The notes beneath the pieces are model-generated. The model saw only the letters and a program-made list of their open reading frames with translations. It had not been told where the DNA came from and did not search any database. This document shows positions 7,567-15,320 of a stretch of 64,000 bases of DNA, piece by piece (positions within the stretch are counted from its first letter, which is position 1; every line of letters starts with the position of its first letter). The stretch is from CAYTBN01 sp964542165 (GTDB taxonomy: Bacteria; Myxococcota_A; UBA796; UBA9615; CAYRNR01). Made by a program: the position numbers and the translations under genes. The stretch is taken from NCBI GenBank assembly GCA_964542165.1, contig CAZITQ010000018.1, forward strand, positions 1 through 64,000, given 5' to 3'.

Positions 7567-9657
7567 ATGACAACAGCCCCCGCCCCCCAGCCGCTGATCG
7601 CCGTCTGCGGCGCCCGCGCCGGTCTGGGGAAGACCGTCTTCGCAGTCAATACGGCCATCCTGCTGCCGCCCATCTTGGGTCAGCCTGCGCTCCTGGCCGA
7701 CGCGGACGGGGATTCCGAGGGGGACCTCGCCATGGTGGCTGGGACCAGGAAAGGTGCAGCGATCTACGACATCGTGGACAGGTTGGACCGGCACCCGGAG
7801 CTGGCGGACACGGATTTGCGGAGAATGATCGGCACGCGCCGGGACGCGGACATCGGCGTCGTTCCTTTCCTGCCCAGCTCCTCCGACCCGCAGCGCCTGG
7901 TGCCGGCAGACCTCTTCTTCCCGCTGGAGCGCCTGAGAAGCCTCTGCGGCTGCCTGGTGGCGGACTGCGGGGATGCTTCCACGGAGATCGGGCAGTTCCT
8001 GCTGGATCGAGCGACAGCCATTCTGCTCGTCGCCACGCCCGATCCCATGGTGCTGGCCCATACGCGCCGGTTCATCGATCGCCTTGCCAGGATGAACTTT
8101 GCCCTCTCCATGGTCCATGTGGTGCTCTCGCAGTGCGAGAGACGTGGTGACCGGAGCGCTGCCGAGCGAGCCTCGACGCTGCTTGGCCGGCCCATCTTGA
8201 CGACCCTGCGGAGAGACGGAGAGACGGTGCGACGCTCCATCGAGCTCGGACGGCCCCTCGCGATGCTGCGAGGAGCCCTCGCACGAGAACACCGGGCGTT
8301 CCTCACCCAGTTCGTCGAGAAATCCTTGCACCTCGGCGAGCCGCGGTCCCTTGGGGGAGGAGTGGATCAGGGGCTGGACGATCTCTCGCCGGCGGAGCTG
8401 CGCAGACGAACCAAGCAGCGGATCCACGAGGGCCTGCATCGCCTGCTTGACCTCCGGCGCCTCAAGGAAGAGAGCGAGGGGCGTTCCGACGCGTTCGAGG
8501 TCTTGCGCGAGCATACGGAGGCGGCAGTACGCAAGCTACTGGACGAGATCCAGCCGGATCTCACGAACCGCAACGAGCGGGCGCGCGTCGTGGAGGAGGT
8601 GGTGGAGGAGATCCTCGGCATGGGACCCTTGACCGCGTTTCTCAAGGACCCATCCATCAGCGAGATCATGGTCAACGGGTACGATTGCATCTACGTGGAA
8701 CGGGAGGGCAGAATCGTGGCGACCGAGGCCGCGTTCACCGACCAGGCGCGCCTGCGGGCGGTGATGGAGCACATCGTGGAGGGCGTGGGAAGGCGGATCG
8801 ACGCGGGTTCGCCCACAGCCGACGCTCGGTTGCCGGACGGTTCCCGAGTCAACGCCGTGCTGCCTCCCGTCGGGCTGGACGGCCCCTCCCTCACGATACG
8901 CAAGTTCTCCAGTGACTTGCTGAGCCTGCAGCAGCTGATGGGTTTCGGCACCCTCTCGGAGGGGATGGCCGATCTGCTGCGTCGCGCCGTGGCCGCGCGC
9001 TACACCGTGCTGGTCTCGGGAGGCACCGGCAGCGGAAAGACGACGCTGCTGAATGTCCTCTCCGCGCATGTGCACGAAGCGGAGCGCATCGTCACGATCG
9101 AGGACTCCGCAGAGCTCCGGCTCACGCAGCCGCACGTTGTGCGCCTGGAGGCCCAACCTGCCAACGTGGAAGGGGAGGGAGGAGTCAGCATTCGAGACCT
9201 TGTGCGCAATGCGCTTAGGATGCGGCCCGATCGCATCATCGTCGGAGAGTGCCGTGGTGAAGAGGCCCTCGACATGCTCCAGGCCATGAACACGGGCCAT
9301 GACGGCTCGTTGACCACCATCCACGCAAACGACCCCCAGGCGGCCTTGGCCCGCTTGGAGACGCTGGTGCTTTTCTCAGGGCTGGAACTCCCTTCGCGAG
9401 CTGTCCGGGAGCAGATAGCGAGCGCCCTTCAGCTCGTGGTGCAGGTGCAGCGCTTCACGGGCAGCGGAATGCGGCGCATCACCGACATCTGCCTCTTGCG
9501 GGGCCTGGATTCCCAGGAATTCGTGCTTGAGCCTCTCTACAAGCTGCGCCGCGATCGCGACGGCGGAGGCCAGATCCGGGAGCGGTTCGAGGCGATGCCG
9601 GCCTTGGAGGGCTTCATGCGTACCTTGACCCAGTCACATTGGGGGCAGGTCGCATGA
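7567..9657 (+). CDS. TadZ-TadA fusion: ParA-like localisation ATPase joined to pilus secretion ATPase
   Basis: One 696-residue chain carries two machines that are normally separate. Residues ~10-260 are a TadZ/CpaE-like MinD/ParA domain with a deviant Walker A (GARAGLGKT, 15-23) and LLADADGDSEGDLA after it. Residues ~300-690 are a CpaF/TadA hexameric ATPase with ISEIMVNG near 364, Walker A GGTGSGKT (485-492), Walker B RIIVGECRGEE (from 556) and the HDGSLTTIHAND box (578-589). TadA powers Flp pilus assembly; TadZ places the machine at the pole. A linker rich in Glu/Arg joins them at ~260-300. The ATG at 7567 has GAGGAGG upstream; earlier in-frame codons lack homology. No frameshift or stop marks the junction, so the fusion seems real. 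It ends in an ATGA overlap with the next gene. Confidence 0.9.
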   Translation: MTTAPAPQPLIAVCGARAGLGKTVFAVNTAILLPPILGQPALLADADGDSEGDLAMVAGTRKGAAIYDIVDRLDRHPELADTDLRRMIGTRRDADIGVVPFLPSSSDPQRLVPADLFFPLERLRSLCGCLVADCGDASTEIGQFLLDRATAILLVATPDPMVLAHTRRFIDRLARMNFALSMVHVVLSQCERRGDRSAAERASTLLGRPILTTLRRDGETVRRSIELGRPLAMLRGALAREHRAFLTQFVEKSLHLGEPRSLGGGVDQGLDDLSPAELRRRTKQRIHEGLHRLLDLRRLKEESEGRSDAFEVLREHTEAAVRKLLDEIQPDLTNRNERARVVEEVVEEILGMGPLTAFLKDPSISEIMVNGYDCIYVEREGRIVATEAAFTDQARLRAVMEHIVEGVGRRIDAGSPTADARLPDGSRVNAVLPPVGLDGPSLTIRKFSSDLLSLQQLMGFGTLSEGMADLLRRAVAARYTVLVSGGTGSGKTTLLNVLSAHVHEAERIVTIEDSAELRLTQPHVVRLEAQPANVEGEGGVSIRDLVRNALRMRPDRIIVGECRGEEALDMLQAMNTGHDGSLTTIHANDPQAALARLETLVLFSGLELPSRAVREQIASALQLVVQVQRFTGSGMRRITDICLLRGLDSQEFVLEPLYKLRRDRDGGGQIRERFEAMPALEGFMRTLTQSHWGQVA

Positions 9658-10526
9658 GCGTCGTCTATCAAGCCGTGAAGGTGTCGCGAGGCCTCCCTGG
9701 CCCCTACCTGGCGCTGCTGAAGCTGCTCGCTCTGCCCGTGCCGGTCTGTGCCCGCAGCGCCTCCGAGAGCTGGCGGCCAACGCTCATGGTGGAGGATCGC
9801 TGCGTGAGACCCCACTTCAGCAGGGGCGTGCCTCCATCGTTGGAGGCCGTGCTGGTCGGGGATTGCGAGCGGCGGGAATTCGAGCCTTGCGGCTCCTCGC
9901 GTCACCTCCACCTGTTGCTGCTGTGGCGGGCGATCTGGTCTGCCCCGCGCGATGCCCTGGCCGCACCGGGGCCTCTCGTATGGAGCTGGCGAGGCGTTGG
10001 TTCCCACGGGGCGAGGAGAGATGCCCGCTGTCGCTCGGTGGTGCGCAAAGGCGGACGAAGGGGGCAGACCTCCAGCGAAGTGATGATCGCCTTTCTGGGC
10101 TTCGTCGCGTTGATCTTCATGGGGGTGAACCTCCTCTCCCTCACCCGCGGACGGCTGGATGCGGAGCTGGGCCGTGAGCTGGCGGTCGGAGGGATCTACA
10201 ACGGCCTGGACACCCAGGTGTCGGATCGCGTGTTCGTCGCCAGCGGCCTGGATGCATCCCTCAGCAACCGCGGCGGCTGCGAAGCGTGGAGGTCGGAGCT
10301 TGGTATTCCTCCGCTGGACCGCGCCATCCTCGAGCTGGAGGTCGCCGTCCACGCCGGAGCGCCGCAGGTGCCGATATGGAGCGGGGGCCTCGGTCACCTG
10401 GATTTCGAGGAGAGCATGTGCCAGGCCGGCGGCTTTCTTCACGAGGATGAAATCGAGATTCGCTTGCTGGAGAGCTGGTCGGAGATCCTGGAAGATGCGG
10501 ACAAGGACCTCCAGGCGCTGTTCTGA
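9654..10526 (+). CDS. Unknown N-terminal region plus pilin-like (TadE/F-like) segment
   Basis: The frame opens with an ATG overlapping the fusion-ATPase stop (ATGA) and runs 290 residues. The first ~130 residues match nothing I know and are rich in Arg, Cys and Trp. At about residue 138 a typical pseudopilin leader appears, KGGRRGQTSSEVMIAFLGFV, followed by a membrane helix (ALIFMGVNLLSL) and a periplasmic tail. Either this is a long precursor or the pilin-like part has its own start, for example a GTG near 10040 just before RKGGRRGQ. With that start the product would be ~160 residues, the usual TadE/F size. Position between the motor and CpaB fits a minor pilus subunit. Confidence 0.6.
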   Translation: MSVVYQAVKVSRGLPGPYLALLKLLALPVPVCARSASESWRPTLMVEDRCVRPHFSRGVPPSLEAVLVGDCERREFEPCGSSRHLHLLLLWRAIWSAPRDALAAPGPLVWSWRGVGSHGARRDARCRSVVRKGGRRGQTSSEVMIAFLGFVALIFMGVNLLSLTRGRLDAELGRELAVGGIYNGLDTQVSDRVFVASGLDASLSNRGGCEAWRSELGIPPLDRAILELEVAVHAGAPQVPIWSGGLGHLDFEESMCQAGGFLHEDEIEIRLLESWSEILEDADKDLQALF

Positions 10527-10592
10527 TCTATTTTGGGGAGCCAGGGGGAAAAAGGCGACGGTCGCACGTTGGGGTCGTGAAGAGGAGGTGAC

Positions 10593-11288
10593 ATGTCATC
10601 CATGATGTTCTCGAGATTGCTAAACCCCGGCCCGCGCAGCCAGCTGAAGATCGGTGCGATCTCGGGTCTGTTGGCGATGGGTCTGTACTGGGCCAAGGAG
10701 CCGGAGATGGCCGTGGAGACGAGCGAGGTCATCTCCTTTTCCAAGGCCGTTCCGCTCGGACGGACTATCCGCGAGTCCGATCTGGACGGCGCGGAGGTGC
10801 CGGCCTCGGTGGCAGATGACTACGTGCTGGACAACGAGGCGAATCGGGAGCTCATCTGCGGCCGGGTGGCGCGGATCGCCCTGGAGGAGGGAACGCGCCT
10901 GGTGCCCAGCATGTTGCCGGGGGGTGTTTCGGGGGATGTGTCACGGGATCTGCCCGCCGGCCATCGTGGCGTACCGCTCTCCGTGGAGGATGTGCCCGCC
11001 AATACGGATCGTGGGATGCGCGTGGACGTCTTCGATGGGAGGCGCCGGGTCGCGAGGGGAGTCATGGTGCTGAGCCTTGAGCCTTTCACCGTCGCCGTGC
11101 CTGTCGGCGAGATGGAGCCCTTCCTGGACCTGGGCGAGGTCAACGTGGCGCTGAGGCCGGATACGGATGCTGGGGAAGTTCCGGAACCCAAGAGACCGGC
11201 GCCTCCTGCTCCCAAGGCCCCCGCCAAGCGGGAGAAGCCGCAACCGGTCGCAGTGCAGCCTTCGCGAACCATCTTGAACCAGCGGTGA
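10593..11288 (+). CDS. cpaB: CpaB/RcpC-like pilus assembly protein (SAF domain)
   Basis: This 231-residue protein has an N-terminal membrane helix (KIGAISGLLAMGLYWA), then the CpaB pattern: SFSKAVPLGRTIRESDLDGAEVP (split across residues 49-71) and the following SAF-type beta clip with LPAGHRGVPLSVEDV. A Pro/Lys-rich tail (PKRPAPPAPKAPAKREKP) could bind peptidoglycan or partner proteins. CpaB sits in the periplasm next to the secretin and stabilises pilus export. The start has a near-ideal GAGGAGGTGAC ribosome site, stronger than most in the operon. A 66-base gap upstream is the largest inside the locus so far and could carry a promoter. The secretin gene starts three bases after its stop. Confidence 0.82.
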   Translation: MSSMMFSRLLNPGPRSQLKIGAISGLLAMGLYWAKEPEMAVETSEVISFSKAVPLGRTIRESDLDGAEVPASVADDYVLDNEANRELICGRVARIALEEGTRLVPSMLPGGVSGDVSRDLPAGHRGVPLSVEDVPANTDRGMRVDVFDGRRRVARGVMVLSLEPFTVAVPVGEMEPFLDLGEVNVALRPDTDAGEVPEPKRPAPPAPKAPAKREKPQPVAVQPSRTILNQR

Positions 11289-11291
11289 TCC

Positions 11292-12440
11292 ATGCTCGCC
11301 CCCCTTCTCACTGCGCTCCTGTTCATCCGAACCTCGGATGCCGTCGAGACATACCGACTGCTGCGGGGCGACCGCAAGGTGGTCGCCCTGCCGGCCGCCG
11401 GGGCTCACGTGGAGACGGACTGTCGCCGATCGGTAGCGCCAATCTATCTCGGCCAGGACGGCGACACGGTGGAGATCGAGGCCGCGGGGTCAGGCTCCTG
11501 CAAGCTGGAGATCAACGGGATCGATTTCTTGATCGAGGTCTACGAGCGCGGCGAGGCGGACCAGAGGATCTGCGACGAGGCCCGGGCGCGCTTTCGCCCC
11601 GAAGGTCTTGAGGTTCGCTGCATGGAGGGTTTTGTCTGGATCGGGGGTTTCACGTCGGACGCCCTGGTGAGAGCCGCCGCGGAGGAGTTCGGTCGACTGC
11701 ACGATGGCGTCCTGGTGGAACTGACGCCGCCTCCCAAAGAGCAAGTGGAGGTCAACGTGGTCTTCCTCGAGATGCGGAAGGAGAAGAGCCACGACATTGG
11801 GGTGGAGTGGCCCCAGGCCATCGGAGACCTGGTCGGATCCGGTCTCAGCACTGTCGAAGCGGGAGGCCAGATCTCCCTCGGCATCCTGAATCCGGTGACG
11901 CCGTACGTCACGCTGGAGCAGGTCGTCGCCAACTTCGAGGTGCTGGAGAGCAGGGACGGCGTCGTCGCGCTGGGAGAGCGACTCGAGCTGACCGATGGAG
12001 AGACGATCTGGAAAGAGGTCTCCGGCGTTGAGACCGCAACCGTACAAGAGATCGCTTTTGGCTTTCACGCGGTGTTGAAGCCCGAAGCAAGCGCGCTGGG
12101 CTACGCGTTGGAGCTGGATGTGTCGGTCTCCGAGGAAGCCCCTGGAAGCAGCAGCAACGAGATCAGGACCATCGAGCGGGGCGTGTCGTCGACCTTGACT
12201 CTCGCCGAAGGCGAGACCCTGGTGGTCGGCACGCAGTTCTCCAACCGCTCCTGGCGCCGGAGCACGGGTATTCCCTGGTTGCAACGAATCCCTTTCCTGG
12301 GAGCGTTGTTCGGCCGCCAGGAGCGCCACCAGGCGCCGGTAAAGGGGGCCGTGCTCATCACCCTCGCCAGGCCTGGTGAGCACCCTGAGTGGATCGAGAC
12401 GCTCAAGGAGCTCGAGAGCAGCCTGGGGGTTCGATGGTAG
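11292..12440 (+). CDS. cpaC: Tad-type secretin (CpaC/RcpA family)
   Basis: The 382-residue protein has a signal sequence, then a BON/pilus-secretin N-domain (RLLRGDRKVVALP, near residue 22) and a C-terminal type II/III secretin domain. Family marks are QVEVNVVFLEMRKEKSHDIG, FGFHAVLKPEAS, STLTLAEGETLVVG and TGIPWLQRIPFLGALFG, the last being the secretin signature lip region. It would form the outer-membrane channel for the Flp pilus. It is somewhat short for CpaC (usually 430-500). A CxxxxxxC-type pair (DQRICDEA, EVRCMEG) may be disulfide-bonded. The tadB ATG overlaps its stop (ATGGTAG). Confidence 0.85.
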   Translation: MLAPLLTALLFIRTSDAVETYRLLRGDRKVVALPAAGAHVETDCRRSVAPIYLGQDGDTVEIEAAGSGSCKLEINGIDFLIEVYERGEADQRICDEARARFRPEGLEVRCMEGFVWIGGFTSDALVRAAAEEFGRLHDGVLVELTPPPKEQVEVNVVFLEMRKEKSHDIGVEWPQAIGDLVGSGLSTVEAGGQISLGILNPVTPYVTLEQVVANFEVLESRDGVVALGERLELTDGETIWKEVSGVETATVQEIAFGFHAVLKPEASALGYALELDVSVSEEAPGSSSNEIRTIERGVSSTLTLAEGETLVVGTQFSNRSWRRSTGIPWLQRIPFLGALFGRQERHQAPVKGAVLITLARPGEHPEWIETLKELESSLGVRW

Positions 12441-13390
12441 ACACGCTCCTGGTCGGCCTCCTCGCGGGCTGCGCGGTTCCTCTCTGTGTCGCGCCCGCCG
12501 AGGATACCTGGCAGTCGCATATTCATCCCTGGTATGAGGAGCATGTGGATGAGCGCTTGATGCGACTGGGCTGGCAGCGGTGGGTCGGGGGCGGCCGCCC
12601 GGCCCCGCACCCACCCCGGGTGGTCCCCGGGCAACGGCGGCTGGCGGGGGGGGGGGGGGGGGTNNNNNNNNNNCTCCGCCCACTCCTCCTCCCTCCCCCT
12701 CCCCCCCCCCCCGCCGCCCCCGCGCCGCCCGCGGGGGGGGGGCTCGGTTTCTTCCTTGGTATGGCGGGCGGTGTCGCGTTGGTGTGGGCGCTCCCCGGCC
12801 TGCTCGATGGACGCATCCGCTCGCAGCTGCTCCGCGCGGAAGAGGAGCTGCTCGTGCTGATGGAGGAGCTGGCTACGGGCATTGCCAGCGGCGATCGCGT
12901 GGATGAGCTCTTGGAGCAGATCGCCCGCGTGGTCGGCGCTCGAGGCGACCTGGGAAATAGGCGTTTCAGCCCCCTGATACGGGATCTGTTCGACCGTGCG
13001 GCCACGGCTGCCCTCCTCTCCCCTGCACGTGGGAACGCATGCCGGGTGTTTGCGGACTCCGAGATCCCGACGGCGCCCATGATCGCTGTGGCCTGGAGCC
13101 AGGCGGACATGGGTGTCAACGTGCCCGCGTCGCTGCGTGATCTCGCAGAGGCCGCTCGGGAGGAGCTGAGATTCCAGCGTGAGCTGCGAGCCAAGCTGCG
13201 GCCAGTCCGCAAGGACGTACTGACCGGCGTTTCGATCCCTGCTTTCATCCTGGGATTGCTCACCTGGCATGATCCTGGGCTGGCGCTCGCTATGTTCCAG
13301 TTCCCTTCGCTGGGCATCCTGCTGGGCGGTTTCGTGGTGATGGTGCTTGGACTGGCCTGGATGTTCCAGGTCTGGAAGGAGCTAGGTTGA
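12434..13390 (+). CDS. tadB: TadB-like inner-membrane platform protein, interrupted by assembly gap
   Basis: The gene begins with an ATG that overlaps the secretin stop. It encodes ~50 good residues (MVDTLLVGLLAGCAVPL...), then runs into the poly-G/N10 patch at 12584-12745. After the patch the frame resumes as GLGFFLGMAGGVALVWALPG and continues through a GspF/T2SSF domain with RAEEELLVLMEELATGIASG and VLTGVSIPAFILGLL to a final membrane helix. TadB and TadC form the inner-membrane base of the Tad machine. Both halves read as TadB, so the hidden gap is probably short. The exact length and residues of the middle are not known; translation through the patch is meaningless. Its stop overlaps the TTG start of tadC. 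Confidence 0.78.
   Translation: MVDTLLVGLLAGCAVPLCVAPAEDTWQSHIHPWYEEHVDERLMRLGWQRWVGGGRPAPHPPRVVPGQRRLAGGGGGXXXXLRPLLLPPPPPPPAAPAPPAGGGLGFFLGMAGGVALVWALPGLLDGRIRSQLLRAEEELLVLMEELATGIASGDRVDELLEQIARVVGARGDLGNRRFSPLIRDLFDRAATAALLSPARGNACRVFADSEIPTAPMIAVAWSQADMGVNVPASLRDLAEAAREELRFQRELRAKLRPVRKDVLTGVSIPAFILGLLTWHDPGLALAMFQFPSLGILLGGFVVMVLGLAWMFQVWKELG
12584..12745. other. Assembly gap with flanking poly-G/poly-C filler
   Basis: Ten Ns stand at 12664-12673. On both sides the sequence degenerates into runs of G (more than 15 before the Ns) and C, unlike the coding sequence around it. It has the look of low-quality or filled sequence over a hard template. It falls inside tadB and makes that gene unreliable. 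It is not evidence of a biological GC island. Confidence 0.9.
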
Positions 13391-14211
13391 TCTGGCTGGT
13401 GGGCCTTTTCGGAGCGTTGTCGGGCTTGGGCTTGTCCAGTGAGCTCGTGGGTACGAGCTTCGGTCAGGCAGGGGGATGGTGCGAGCACTGGGACTACCGC
13501 CCGGGTTCCGTCTCTGGGATCCTGGCCCGAATTGGTCGCAGTGTGGGTCGTTCGGTTCCGGGACGGCGGTTGAAGCCCGGCGTGAGGCTGATGGCTCGCT
13601 TCCTGGGGAGCTCGGAGGACTTCGCGCTTGGCGCCGCCTTCGTCGTTTGCGTTTCCTCGCTGTTCGCCCTGCGGATTGGTCTCATGGTCCTCCCCCTGCT
13701 GGGCCTGGGCTGGTATGGACTGCGCAGCGCGGAGCTGGGCCGAGCCTTGGCCCAGAAACGTTCCTGGGAGACGCATGTCGTGGAGCTGTTGCGCAGAGCG
13801 CACCTCAACGTGGTGGCGGGCAGGAACCTGCGCCAAGCCTTCGAGGCCGCCGGCGATCAGGGGGTTGAAGGAGCCGCTGCCGAGATCACGAGCGAGCTCG
13901 ATGCCCGCTGGCGTGCGGGACAGGACACCGCCAGCGTCCTCCAAGCCGTGGGCAAGGCAGCCCCCGACTTCTCGACCATGGCGTTCTTCCATCGTCTTGC
14001 GCGCGCCTATGTCACCGGAGGTCAGACCGCCGCTGTGCTGGCCAATGAGATCTCCAGGATGAGAGCCGCACGTCGGGCCCGCCTAGGCGATCAGATCGAG
14101 AACCTGCCCCTCCGGCTCGGCATCTTCAAGACCACGATGATGATCGCGGGTTTCTCGGTGTTCCTCGCCATGGGAATGGCCCTCGTCGAGGACATGATGA
14201 GGCAGTTCTAG
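13387..14211 (+). CDS. tadC: TadC-like inner-membrane platform protein
   Basis: A 274-residue GspF/T2SSF-domain protein follows tadB, starting at a TTG that overlaps the tadB stop. Three hydrophobic segments are visible (near residues 1-20, FALRIGLMVLPLLGLGWYG around 93-111, and IAGFSVFLAMGMALV near the C terminus). Between them lies the T2SSF helical part with HVVELLRRAHLNVVAGRNLRQ (split at residues 130-150), PDFSTMAFFHRL and IENLPLRLGIF. It would pair with TadB to hold the TadA motor at the inner membrane. Start codon choice is uncertain because no ribosome site is clear; coupling to tadB would explain that. Confidence 0.8.
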   Translation: MIWLVGLFGALSGLGLSSELVGTSFGQAGGWCEHWDYRPGSVSGILARIGRSVGRSVPGRRLKPGVRLMARFLGSSEDFALGAAFVVCVSSLFALRIGLMVLPLLGLGWYGLRSAELGRALAQKRSWETHVVELLRRAHLNVVAGRNLRQAFEAAGDQGVEGAAAEITSELDARWRAGQDTASVLQAVGKAAPDFSTMAFFHRLARAYVTGGQTAAVLANEISRMRAARRARLGDQIENLPLRLGIFKTTMMIAGFSVFLAMGMALVEDMMRQF

Positions 14212-14280
14212 TCAGCGAGTTCCCCTTTTTGGGAAAAGCGCATGCCTGAAGCGTTGGGAGGGGGAAAGGAGAACAATCGC

Positions 14281-15312
14281 ATGCACGAGGATCGCTTCAG
14301 AGACGAAGGTGAAGTTCTGATCATCGACACCGCGACGGAACCCGCTCGGAATCGACCACGCTTACCCCCACGCAGCGGGCACTACGCGCTGGCAGGGGCC
14401 GGCGCCTTGGCATTGGTGCTGGTCGCGCTTGGGTGGCACGGCCGCAGCGACCGACCAGAAGGGAGCGATCTGCTGCGTGCCGAAGCGGAGGGGCCGGAGA
14501 GCGTTGTCGAGAAGGTTGAAGATGGGATCGATTTCCTGCCTCCGGGGGAAACCCCAATTCCGGAAACCCCGGTGTCCCTGGCTCCCGACCCGCCACTCCC
14601 TTTGACCGTTGACGCGGACGAGAGCGAAGAGGAACAGGAAACCGAAGCACCATCCGCACCGGACACCGCGACGAAGAGCGAGGAGCGCAAGAGAGGCTAC
14701 CTGCCGAGAGATCCGGGCAGGCAGAGGGTCAAGTCCGCCCTGAAGAAGGGGAACACCGAGCGCGCCAGCAGGCTCGCCTACATCGGCATGGCTCGCAGCT
14801 TCGAGGAAGACGAAGAGGAGTTCGCGTACTACCACAACTCCTGGGTCGCCTCGAACCACAAGAAAGAGGTGGAGCGAGATCTCGCGGCGGCGGACACCAA
14901 GCGGGATCCGTACGCGGCGGCCAGGGCCCTGACGCGAGCGACGCTCCTGGTGGAGCCCGCAGGCGGGCTCTCTCGTCGGGCGGTGAACGACGCGGGCAAG
15001 CTCGCCTGGGAGCTTGGCGAGCTGGGTGGCGCCATCGTCGGTGAAGCTGACATGAGCGGATTCGAGCTCGCTCGCATCAGCCTCGAGGCCGCTGACCGTT
15101 GGCTCTCCCGCGGCAATGGGAAGCGTGACGAACGAGTCCACAAGGCTCTGGCGAAGCTCGAGGCTCAGGCCAAGCAAGAGCTCGCTCGCATTCGCATGAT
15201 GCGCCCGGGAGAGCGGCAGTCCATGATCCGAGAGGTGCTCCTCTGGGCTCCTCACCAGGGCCCCAGCTCGGGCAGCCTGCAGCAGATGCTCATCGCCAGC
15301 ACGGGCAGCTAG
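14281..15312 (+). CDS. Unknown single-pass protein of the tad locus
   Basis: I do not recognise a family. The 343-residue protein has a cytoplasmic head with EVLIIDTATEPARN, one membrane helix (about residues 34-51), an acidic and Pro-rich stretch to ~140 (ETPIPETPVSLAPDPPLP, DESEEEQETEAP), and a helical C-terminal domain. The last includes GNTERASRLAYIGMARSF, which could be TPR/Sel1-like, and ARALTRATLLVEPAGG. The shape suggests a tethered periplasmic scaffold, possibly filling the role of the TPR protein TadD. The ATG at 14281 is preferred over one 13 codons upstream because AAAGGAG lies 9 nt before it. It is eight bases upstream of the next gene and clearly in the same operon. Confidence 0.65.
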   Translation: MHEDRFRDEGEVLIIDTATEPARNRPRLPPRSGHYALAGAGALALVLVALGWHGRSDRPEGSDLLRAEAEGPESVVEKVEDGIDFLPPGETPIPETPVSLAPDPPLPLTVDADESEEEQETEAPSAPDTATKSEERKRGYLPRDPGRQRVKSALKKGNTERASRLAYIGMARSFEEDEEEFAYYHNSWVASNHKKEVERDLAAADTKRDPYAAARALTRATLLVEPAGGLSRRAVNDAGKLAWELGELGGAIVGEADMSGFELARISLEAADRWLSRGNGKRDERVHKALAKLEAQAKQELARIRMMRPGERQSMIREVLLWAPHQGPSSGSLQQMLIASTGS

Positions 15313-15320
15313 GAGGACTG

